The notes under the pieces: model-generated
What the model was told of the DNA's origin: nothing
What the model saw: the letters and a program-made list of their open reading frames with translations, nothing else
Databases searched by the model: none
Part shown: positions 51,071 through 58,606 of the stretch, in pieces
Layout of the letters: every line of letters starts with the position of its first letter
How positions within the stretch are numbered: the stretch's first letter is position 1
NCBI GenBank assembly: GCA_045636865.1
Contig: JAZTYJ010000023.1
Span: 1 to 64,000 of the forward strand
Direction: 5' to 3'
DNA length: 64,000 nucleotides
DNA from: SIG480 sp045636865
GTDB taxonomy: Bacteria > Bacillota > Clostridia > Oscillospirales > JAAYXM01
Position numbers and translations under genes: made by a program

Positions 51071-51565
51071 ATGAAAAAAGTAGGAATCGTTATGGGCAGC
51101 GACAGCGATTTGCCCATAATAAAGAAAGCGACGGATATGCTCGCTTCTCTCGAAATTCCGTTTGAAGTCCATATTTATTCGGCACATCGCACGCCCGAAG
51201 AAGCCAGAGCCTTTGCACTCTCTGCAAGAGAAAACGGTTTTGGTGCAATCATTGCCGCGGCGGGTATGGCGGCACACCTTGCGGGTGCAATTGCCGCAAA
51301 CACAACTCTTCCCGTTATCGGCATTCCGTGCAAGTCGTCAAATCTCGACGGTATGGATGCGCTTCTTTCAACCGTTCAGATGCCGACAGGTATCCCGGTT
51401 GCAACGGTTGCGATAAACGGCGGCGGAAACGCAGCTCTTTTGGCTGCGCAGATTATAGCAGTTGAAGATAAAGACCTTGCCGGGCGCCTTGATGCAAAAA
51501 GAAAAAAAGATGCGGCGGCAGTTCTTGAAAAAGACAAAAAAGTAGCAGAAGAATTAAACAAATAA
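51071..51565 (+). CDS. purE: N5-carboxyaminoimidazole ribonucleotide mutase / AIR carboxylase catalytic subunit
   Basis: A 164-residue protein from ATG 51071 with AGGAGGT upstream. Marks are VGIVMGSDSDLPI, IYSAHRTPEEA and GAIIAAAGMAAHLAGAIA, then PVIGIPCKSSNLDGMDALLSTVQMP. The HRTP sequence is class I-like; class II PurE usually has HKT. Class I normally works with PurK, but purK is not in this operon. It is the first gene after the ZTP riboswitch. Confidence 0.95.
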   Translation: MKKVGIVMGSDSDLPIIKKATDMLASLEIPFEVHIYSAHRTPEEARAFALSARENGFGAIIAAAGMAAHLAGAIAANTTLPVIGIPCKSSNLDGMDALLSTVQMPTGIPVATVAINGGGNAALLAAQIIAVEDKDLAGRLDAKRKKDAAAVLEKDKKVAEELNK

Positions 51566-51582
51566 TTTAGGAGGATATAAAA

Positions 51583-52290
51583 ATGGAAAAGAAAGAAATG
51601 CTTTACGAAGGAAAGGCAAAAAGAGTTTACGCAACAGAAAACCCCGAGGTTTTGCTCGTTGACTACAAAGACGATGCAACAGCTTTCAACGGCCTTAAGA
51701 AGGGTACTATATCAGGTAAAGGCGCAATCAATAACAGAGTTACAAACTTCATGATGCAGCTTCTTGAAAAAGAGGGCGTGCCGACTCATTTTGTAGAAGA
51801 ACTTTCAGAGCGTGAAACACTTGTAAAGAAGGTTTCTATCGTTCCTCTTGAAGTTATCATCAGAAACATTTCTGCAGGCTCATTTGCAAAGCGTTACGGT
51901 GTTGACGAAGGTATCGTTTTTGCTGAACCGACAATCGAATTCTCATACAAGAACGACGACCTCGGCGATCCGCTTATCAACGAGTATCACGCGCTCGCTC
52001 TCGGAGTTGCAACAAAAGAAGAAATAGAGACTATCAAGTCTATGGCTTTCAAGGTTAACGAAGTTATGAAGGCATTCTTCAAGAAGCTCAATGTTGACCT
52101 TGTTGACTTCAAACTTGAGTTTGGTAAGGTGGCAGACGGTTCAATCGTCCTTGCTGACGAAATTTCACCTGACACTTGCCGTTTCTGGGACAGCACAACT
52201 CACGAAAAGCTTGATAAGGACCGTTTCCGCCGTGATCTCGGAAACGTTGAAGATGCATACCAGGAAATGATGAAGAGAATTCTCGGCTAA
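51583..52290 (+). CDS. purC: SAICAR synthetase
   Basis: A 235-residue ATP-grasp-like enzyme. Marks are LYEGKAKRVYAT at the N terminus, FNGLKKGTISGKGAINN, VPLEVIIRNISAGSFAKRYG, and DFKLEFGKVADGSIVLADEISPDTCRFW near the C terminus. It joins CAIR and aspartate. It follows purE by 17 bases with TAGGAGGAT as its site. Confidence 0.97.
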   Translation: MEKKEMLYEGKAKRVYATENPEVLLVDYKDDATAFNGLKKGTISGKGAINNRVTNFMMQLLEKEGVPTHFVEELSERETLVKKVSIVPLEVIIRNISAGSFAKRYGVDEGIVFAEPTIEFSYKNDDLGDPLINEYHALALGVATKEEIETIKSMAFKVNEVMKAFFKKLNVDLVDFKLEFGKVADGSIVLADEISPDTCRFWDSTTHEKLDKDRFRRDLGNVEDAYQEMMKRILG

Positions 52291-52309
52291 GTAACAGGGA
52301 GGAACAAAA

Positions 52310-53734
52310 ATGGGAGGCTTTTTCGGGGCAGTTTGCCGACACGATGCTCTCAGTGATGTTTTCTTCGGAACAGATTACCACTCACACCTTGGAACAAGAC
52401 GTGCGGGTATCGCGGCATATGATGAGGAGATAGGACTTCAGCGAGAAATCCACAACATCCAGAATTCGCCGTTCCGAACAAAATTCGAGCATGTTTTTGA
52501 TGAGATGCGCGGCACTTCCGCAATCGGTTGTATAAGTGACTATGATCCGCAGCCGCTTCTCATCAGATCGAATCTTGGTACCTATGCAATATGTGTTATA
52601 GGTATAATCAACAATGCAAAAGAGCTTATTGACCATTATCTCTCTTTCAGCGGAGGTCACTTTGATGCAATGACAGGCGGAGGAGTCAACGGCACAGAGC
52701 TTGTTGCGGCACTTATCAATCAGAAGAGTGATTTTGCCGATGGAATAAAATTTGCTCAAAAACAAATAGAAGGAACTGCGTCTATTCTGATTCTGAAAGA
52801 AGACGGCGTGCTTATAGCGGCAAGAGACCGACTCGGCAGGATTCCTGTTGTACTTGGCAAGAATGAAGATGGCTTTTGTGTTTCGTTTGAAGAGTTTGCA
52901 TTTACAAAGCTCGGATACGAAAAAGAGAGAGAACTCGGTCCGGGAGAGATTGTTGAGATTTCGCTTGACGGAATCGAGCAGCTTGCAAAACCGGGCAAGA
53001 AGATGAAGATGTGTTCATTCCTCTGGAGCTACTACGGTTATCCGACTTCTACATATGAAGGAGTAAACGTTGAGGTTATGCGCTACCGCAACGGAAAAAT
53101 CATGGCGCGCAACGATGAAAAGCTCGGAAAGCTAAACGACATTGACTATGTCGGCGGTGTTCCGGATTCAGGAACTCCTCACGCAATCGGTTATGCAAAC
53201 GAAACAGGGCTTCCTTTTGCAAGAGCGTTTATAAAATACACTCCGACCTGGGCAAGAAGCTTTACCCCGGCAGCTTCAAAAGAGCGCAAGAAGATTGCGA
53301 AAATGAAGCAGATACCGGTTCATGAACTCATTCAGGGCAAGAAGCTTTTGTTTGTCGACGATTCAATCGTCCGAGGAACACAGCTTCGCGAAACGGTTGA
53401 ATTTCTCTACGACAACGGCGCAAAAGAGGTTCATATGCGATCAGCTTGTCCGCCCATTATGTACGGATGCAAGTACCTTAATTTCAGCCGCGCGACCAAC
53501 GATATGGAACTCATTGCCCGCAGAGTCATTATGGAGCTTGAGGGAGAAGAGGGTTTTAACCATATCGAAGAATACACAGATGCTTCAACCGAAAGAGGAA
53601 AGAATCTTCGTGAAAAAATCTGCGAAGAGTTGCACCTTGCGTCACTTGAATTCCAGTCACTTGAAGGTGTAATCGAATCTATCGGACTTGAACCGTGCAA
53701 ACTTTGCACTTACTGTTGGAACGGAAAGGAATAG
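52310..53734 (+). CDS. purF: PurF-like amidophosphoribosyltransferase with degenerate glutaminase domain
   Basis: A 474-residue homologue of glutamine-PRPP amidotransferase. The PRPP loop is intact (LFVDDSIVRGTQ, D350-D351) and so are FARAFIKYTPTWARSF and a C-terminal Cys pair (CKLCTYC). But the N terminus is MGGFFGAVCRH instead of the usual MCGI.G: the catalytic Cys nucleophile at position 2 is Gly. The HTRYST-type, HNG-type and SDSE-type blocks of the glutaminase are also altered (IGCISDYDPQPLL, IGIINNAKEL, GVNGTELVA). It may use free ammonia or a partner glutaminase. It is the only PurF in this operon. Confidence 0.85.
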   Translation: MGGFFGAVCRHDALSDVFFGTDYHSHLGTRRAGIAAYDEEIGLQREIHNIQNSPFRTKFEHVFDEMRGTSAIGCISDYDPQPLLIRSNLGTYAICVIGIINNAKELIDHYLSFSGGHFDAMTGGGVNGTELVAALINQKSDFADGIKFAQKQIEGTASILILKEDGVLIAARDRLGRIPVVLGKNEDGFCVSFEEFAFTKLGYEKERELGPGEIVEISLDGIEQLAKPGKKMKMCSFLWSYYGYPTSTYEGVNVEVMRYRNGKIMARNDEKLGKLNDIDYVGGVPDSGTPHAIGYANETGLPFARAFIKYTPTWARSFTPAASKERKKIAKMKQIPVHELIQGKKLLFVDDSIVRGTQLRETVEFLYDNGAKEVHMRSACPPIMYGCKYLNFSRATNDMELIARRVIMELEGEEGFNHIEEYTDASTERGKNLREKICEELHLASLEFQSLEGVIESIGLEPCKLCTYCWNGKE

Positions 53735-53739
53735 AAATT

Positions 53740-54777
53740 ATGAATATATCAAAATCAGACAGCTATGCAGCAGCAGGCGTTGATATTACAGCAGGATACA
53801 AAGCGGTTGAGCTTATGAAGCAGCACATCGCAAAGACAATGACAAGCGGTGTTTGCTCAGATGTAGGCGGATTTGGCGGTCTTTTCGAGCTTGACGTAAC
53901 AGGTATGACGCGTCCCGTTCTCGTAAGCGGTACAGACGGTGTCGGAACAAAGCTCAAGCTTGCTTTTCTTATGGACAAGCACGACACAGTTGGTATCGAC
54001 TGCGTTGCGATGTGTGTAAACGACATTATCTGCAGCGGTGCAAAGCCGCTTTTCTTCCTTGACTATATCGCCTGCGGTAAAAACGTTCCCGAAAAAATTG
54101 CAGATATCGTAAAGGGTGTTTGCGAGGGATGTGTTCAGTCGGGTGCTGCTCTCATCGGCGGCGAAACTGCAGAGATGCCGGGATTTTATCCGATAGATGA
54201 ATATGACCTTGCAGGATACTGCACAGGCGTTGTTGATAAGTCAAAGATAATCGACAATAAGACAATGGCTCCGGGAGATGTAGTCATCGCGCTTGCTTCA
54301 AGCGGCGTTCACTCAAACGGATTTTCTCTTGTTCGCAAGGTTTTCGACGTTGAAAACAGCGACATTAAGTCACCCGTCGAAGCTCTTGGAGGAAAGTCTG
54401 TGGGAGAGACGCTTCTCACACCGACGAAGATATACGTAAAGTCTATCCTCGCTCTTCTTGAGAAGGTTACCGTAAAGGGTATTTCTCACATCACGGGCGG
54501 AGGCTTCTATGAAAATATTCCGAGAAGCATTCCCGAAGGTCTCGGTGCAAAGATCGATAAGTCAAAGGTAAAAATTCTTCCGATATTTGACCTCATCGCA
54601 AAAACAGGCAGCATCTCTGAACGCGATATGTTCAATACATTCAATATGGGTGTAGGTATGAGCGTTGTCGTAAAGGAAGAGGATGTTGAGACTGCTCTTG
54701 AAATTCTCAGGGCAAACGGCGAGGATGCTTATGTAATCGGCGAGATTATTGCATCTGACGAAAAGGTGATTTTATGA
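53740..54777 (+). CDS. purM: AIR synthetase (phosphoribosylformylglycinamidine cyclo-ligase)
   Basis: A 345-residue protein from ATG 53740, five bases after the purF-like stop; the frame is open upstream. Marks are SYAAAGVDITAGYKAVELMK, SGTDGVGTKLKLAF, GAALIGGETAEMPGFY, LASSGVHSNGFSLVRK and SHITGGGFYENIPR. It converts FGAM to AIR. It overlaps purN by four bases. Confidence 0.97.
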   Translation: MNISKSDSYAAAGVDITAGYKAVELMKQHIAKTMTSGVCSDVGGFGGLFELDVTGMTRPVLVSGTDGVGTKLKLAFLMDKHDTVGIDCVAMCVNDIICSGAKPLFFLDYIACGKNVPEKIADIVKGVCEGCVQSGAALIGGETAEMPGFYPIDEYDLAGYCTGVVDKSKIIDNKTMAPGDVVIALASSGVHSNGFSLVRKVFDVENSDIKSPVEALGGKSVGETLLTPTKIYVKSILALLEKVTVKGISHITGGGFYENIPRSIPEGLGAKIDKSKVKILPIFDLIAKTGSISERDMFNTFNMGVGMSVVVKEEDVETALEILRANGEDAYVIGEIIASDEKVIL

Positions 54778-55373
54778 GAAGGGCAAGAATAGCTGTTCTT
54801 GTATCAGGCGGAGGAACAAATCTTCAGGCACTTATTGATGCCGAAAAGAAGGGTATCCTCAAAAGCGGAAAAATTGAGCTTGTAGTTTCAAATAAGGATG
54901 ATGCATATGCTCTCACTCGTGCCGGGCGAGAGGGGATAAAAACTGCAGTAGTAAGAAAAAAAGATTATCCCGAAGTCGATGCGTTTGAGAAAAAGCTTAT
55001 ATCTCTTCTTGACGACGAGAAAATCGACATTATCGTCCTTGCGGGATTTATGGCTATTTTGGGTGAGGTGTTTACATCCCATTATCCGAGGAGGATAATA
55101 AATGTTCATCCGTCGCTCATTCCGTCTTTCTGCGGAAAAGGGTTCTACGGACTTCGCGTTCACGAGGCGGCACTTGAGTACGGTGTAAAGGTTACGGGTG
55201 CAACGGTGCATTTTGTGAACGAAATTCCCGACGGCGGAGAGATAATTATGCAGAAGGCTGTTGCAATCCTTGAGGATGACACGGCAGAAACCCTGCAGAA
55301 ACGCGTTATGCGCCTTGCTGAGTGGAAGATACTTCCCGAAGCGGTTGAAAAGGTATCGGCACAGATTATATAG
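54774..55373 (+). CDS. purN: GAR transformylase
   Basis: A 199-residue formyltransferase beginning RIAVLVSGGGTNLQALIDA. The catalytic trio is N110 and H112 in INVHPSLIPSF and D153 in IPDGG. It transfers the formyl group from 10-formyl-THF to GAR. The loop after HPSLIP is slightly longer than in E. coli. It is coupled to purM by ATGA overlap. Confidence 0.95.
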   Translation: MRRARIAVLVSGGGTNLQALIDAEKKGILKSGKIELVVSNKDDAYALTRAGREGIKTAVVRKKDYPEVDAFEKKLISLLDDEKIDIIVLAGFMAILGEVFTSHYPRRIINVHPSLIPSFCGKGFYGLRVHEAALEYGVKVTGATVHFVNEIPDGGEIIMQKAVAILEDDTAETLQKRVMRLAEWKILPEAVEKVSAQII

Positions 55374-55397
55374 CTCTTTAGGGAGGAAAATTCAAGA

Positions 55398-56117
55398 ATG
55401 AACATCTATGAGATTAACAATATTGAAAAGCAGGTAAAGGGAAATTCATACGTCGGTCGCGGTATCGTAATCGGCAAAACGGCAGACGGAAAAAAGGCTT
55501 GCTCTGCATACTTTATAATGGGCAGAAGTGCAAACAGCCGTAACCGTATCTTCACCGAGAAGAATGGTGATATTTTCACAGAGCCGTTTGATGCATCAAA
55601 GGTTGAGGATCCGAGCCTCATCATCTATGCGGCAATCCGTAGTTTTGAGAACAAACTCATCGTTACAAACGGCGACCAGACAGATACAATATATAACTTC
55701 GTAAAAGAGGGAAAGGGCTTTCGAGAATCGCTCAGAACCCGTGAGTTTGAACCGGATGCTCCGAACTTCACACCGAGAATCAGCGGTATGCTCACGTTTG
55801 AAAACGGAGATTTTACATACGAAATGAGCATCTTGAAGAGCATTGACGAAAAGGGCTCTGACTGTTGCCGTATGCACTTTGACTATCCGTCGGTAAACGG
55901 TCTCGGTCATTTTATCCACACATACATCTGCGATGGAAACCCGATCCCCACGTTCTGCGGTGAGCCGGAGAGAGTCGAGATTCAAAACGATATTGAAGAG
56001 TTTACAAACACTCTCTGGAATGCTCTTGATGAAGAAAATAAGATTTCACTTTACGTCCGTTATACAGACATTGAAACAGGCAAGTATGACGAGAAACTTA
56101 TAAACAAAAATAAGTAA
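55398..56117 (+). CDS. purO: IMP cyclohydrolase, archaeal PurO type
   Basis: A 239-residue protein. The blocks NSYVGRGIVIGKTADGKKA and AYFIMGRSANSRNRIF match the PurO family (archaeal IMP cyclohydrolase), which closes FAICAR to IMP. The protein has no relation in sequence to the N-terminal MGS-like cyclohydrolase domain of PurH. Its neighbour encodes only the transformylase half, so together they replace bifunctional PurH. It lies 24 bases after purN with GGGAGGA as ribosome site. Confidence 0.82.
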   Translation: MNIYEINNIEKQVKGNSYVGRGIVIGKTADGKKACSAYFIMGRSANSRNRIFTEKNGDIFTEPFDASKVEDPSLIIYAAIRSFENKLIVTNGDQTDTIYNFVKEGKGFRESLRTREFEPDAPNFTPRISGMLTFENGDFTYEMSILKSIDEKGSDCCRMHFDYPSVNGLGHFIHTYICDGNPIPTFCGEPERVEIQNDIEEFTNTLWNALDEENKISLYVRYTDIETGKYDEKLINKNK

Positions 56118-56130
56118 GGAGAATATACCG

Positions 56131-57315
56131 ATGAAGGAATTTGAACTTAAGTACGGATGTAATCCGAATCAGAAACCGTCTAAAATATTTATGGAAAACG
56201 GCGCTGACCTCCCGATTGAAATTTTATCGGGCAGACCGGGATATATCAATTTTCTTGACGCATTCAATGCATGGCAGCTTGTTCGCGAACTCAAGATAGC
56301 ACTCGGACTTCCTGCGGCAACATCTTTCAAGCACGTAAGCCCGACATCTGCAGCAGTTGGAATTCCTCTCTCGGATAAGCTTAAAAAGGCTTGCTTTGTA
56401 GACGACGTTGAAGGTCTTGATGAGTCTCCGCTTGCCTGTGCATATGCAAGAGCAAGAGGTACAGACAGAATGTGCTCATTCGGCGACTGGGTTGCGCTTT
56501 CAGACGTCTGCGACGTCACAACAGCAAAGATGATCAAGCGTGAGGTTTCAGACGGTATCATAGCTCCGGGATATGAGCCGGAAGCACTTGAAATCTTAAA
56601 AACAAAGAGAAAAGGCAACTACAACATTGTAAAGATTGACGAAAACTATGTCCCCGAACTTATCGAGCGCAAGCAGGTTTTCGGAATCACATTTGAGCAG
56701 GGAAGAAACAACTTCGAAATCAACCGCGCTCTTCTTGAGAATGTTGTGACAGCAAATAAGAATATGCCCGAAGAGGCTGTTCGCGACCTTATCGTCGCAC
56801 TCATCACACTTAAATACACTCAGTCAAACTCCGTATGCTATGCAGTTGACGGACAGGCTATCGGCGTAGGTGCAGGTCAGCAGTCAAGAATCCATTGCAC
56901 ACGCCTTGCAGGAACAAAGGCTGACACGTGGTTTTTGCGTCAGCACGAAAAAGTCCTCAACCTTCCGTTTAAGGAGGATATCGGACGTCCTGACCGCGAC
57001 AATGTAATCGACGGTTACATAAACAAGAACGAAGAGGACGTCTGCGCAGACGGAAACTGGGAACGCTTCTTCACAAAGAAGCCCGAGCCGTTTACACATG
57101 AAGAAATGCGTGCATACCTTGATACAATCAAGGGTGTAGCTCTCGGCTCTGATGCATTTTTCCCGTTTGCAGACAATATTGACCGTGCGGCAATGAGTGG
57201 TGTAAGCTACATCGCAGAGCCGGGCGGATCTATAAGAGATGACCTTGTAATCGAGTGCTGTGATAAGCACAACATCGCAATGGCATTCACAGGTATGCGC
57301 CTGTTCCACCATTAA
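56131..57315 (+). CDS. Stand-alone AICAR transformylase
   Basis: A 394-residue protein homologous to the transformylase part of PurH. Marks are LKYGCNPNQKPSKIF, the catalytic pair K67-H68 in SFKHVSPTSAA, ALITLKYTQSNSVCYAVDGQAIGVGAGQQSR, SDAFFPFADNIDRAA and YIAEPGGSIRDD. It moves the formyl group from 10-formyl-THF to AICAR. The cyclohydrolase domain of PurH is missing, and PurO, encoded 13 bases upstream, would complete the reaction. Confidence 0.9.
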   Translation: MKEFELKYGCNPNQKPSKIFMENGADLPIEILSGRPGYINFLDAFNAWQLVRELKIALGLPAATSFKHVSPTSAAVGIPLSDKLKKACFVDDVEGLDESPLACAYARARGTDRMCSFGDWVALSDVCDVTTAKMIKREVSDGIIAPGYEPEALEILKTKRKGNYNIVKIDENYVPELIERKQVFGITFEQGRNNFEINRALLENVVTANKNMPEEAVRDLIVALITLKYTQSNSVCYAVDGQAIGVGAGQQSRIHCTRLAGTKADTWFLRQHEKVLNLPFKEDIGRPDRDNVIDGYINKNEEDVCADGNWERFFTKKPEPFTHEEMRAYLDTIKGVALGSDAFFPFADNIDRAAMSGVSYIAEPGGSIRDDLVIECCDKHNIAMAFTGMRLFHH

Positions 57316-57333
57316 TATACGGAGGCTACCATT

Positions 57334-58602
57334 ATGAAGATTATGGTTGTTGGTGGCGGCGGACGCGAGCATGCCATCATTAAGAAAATTAAACTCAATA
57401 AAAACGTAGAGCAGATTTTTGCAGTGCCCGGAAACGGCGGTATGGCAAAGGAAGCTACCTGCGTTGATATTTCGGCAAAGGATATTCCTGCAATAGTTGA
57501 TTTTGCTCTTGAGAACAAAGTCGACTATGCAATCGTTGCACCGGATGACCCGCTTGTTCTCGGCGCAGTTGATGCTCTCGGAGAAAAGGGAATTCCGTGC
57601 TTCGGTCCGCGTGCAAATGCCGCGATAATCGAGGGAAGTAAGGTTTTTTCAAAGAACCTTATGAAGAAATACAATATCCCGACTGCGACGTACGAAGTTT
57701 TTGATGATGCAGAGAAGGCCCTTGCATATCTTGAAACTGCACCGATTCCGACAGTTGTAAAGGCAGATGGCCTTGCACTCGGAAAAGGCGTTATCATCGC
57801 GGAAACACGCGAAGACGCAAAGGATGCAGTCCGTTCAATGATGAACGACAAAGCATTCGGCAAAAGCGGTGAGACGGTTGTCATCGAGGAGTTTCTCACG
57901 GGTCCTGAGGTATCTGTTCTTGCATTTACCGACGGCAAAACAGTAGTCCCGATGGTTTCATCGATGGACCACAAGCGAATCGGCGATAACGACACAGGTC
58001 TCAACACCGGTGGTATGGGAACTGTTGCTCCGAACCCGTATTACACAAAGGAAATCGCAGAGTTGTGCATGAAGACAATCTTCCTTCCTACAATTGATGC
58101 GATGAATAAAGAGGGCAGAACCTTCAAGGGATGTCTCTATTTCGGACTTATGCTCACTCCGAACGGTCCGAAGGTTATCGAATACAACTGCCGTTTCGGA
58201 GATCCCGAAACACAGGTAGTTCTTCCGCTTCTTGAGAGCGATCTTCTCACGGTTATGCAGGCGGTTACGAACGAAACACTTGATGACTGTGAAGTTAAGT
58301 TTTCAGATAAGAGTGCGTGTTGCGTAATTATGGCATCAAAGGGCTATCCGACGGCTTATGAAAAGGGATTTGAAATTGATATTCCCGAAGAAATTTTTGA
58401 CAACGTCTACGTTGCAGGTGCAAGCATAAAGGACGGTAGACTTTGTACAAACGGAGGACGAGTTCTCGGTGCAACTGCTGTGGCTGAAAATCTTGAAAAT
58501 GCAGTTGCAGATGCTTACAAGCTTGTTTCAAAAATTAAGTTTGAAAACGCATATTACAGAAGTGATATAGGCAGAAAGGCGCTTTCTGCGAAGGGGGAAT
58601 AA
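57334..58602 (+). CDS. purD: GAR synthetase
   Basis: A 422-residue ATP-grasp ligase. Marks are KIMVVGGGGREHAIIKK, APDDPLVLGAVDALG, TVVKADGLALGKGVIIA, VIEEFLTGPEVSVLAFTDG, DHKRIGDNDTGLNTGGMG and YNCRFGDPETQVVLPLL. It joins phosphoribosylamine and glycine. PurD uses the product of PurF, which is unstable, so the operon needs both. It follows the transformylase by 18 bases. Confidence 0.97.
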   Translation: MKIMVVGGGGREHAIIKKIKLNKNVEQIFAVPGNGGMAKEATCVDISAKDIPAIVDFALENKVDYAIVAPDDPLVLGAVDALGEKGIPCFGPRANAAIIEGSKVFSKNLMKKYNIPTATYEVFDDAEKALAYLETAPIPTVVKADGLALGKGVIIAETREDAKDAVRSMMNDKAFGKSGETVVIEEFLTGPEVSVLAFTDGKTVVPMVSSMDHKRIGDNDTGLNTGGMGTVAPNPYYTKEIAELCMKTIFLPTIDAMNKEGRTFKGCLYFGLMLTPNGPKVIEYNCRFGDPETQVVLPLLESDLLTVMQAVTNETLDDCEVKFSDKSACCVIMASKGYPTAYEKGFEIDIPEEIFDNVYVAGASIKDGRLCTNGGRVLGATAVAENLENAVADAYKLVSKIKFENAYYRSDIGRKALSAKGE

Positions 58603-58606
58603 GAGT

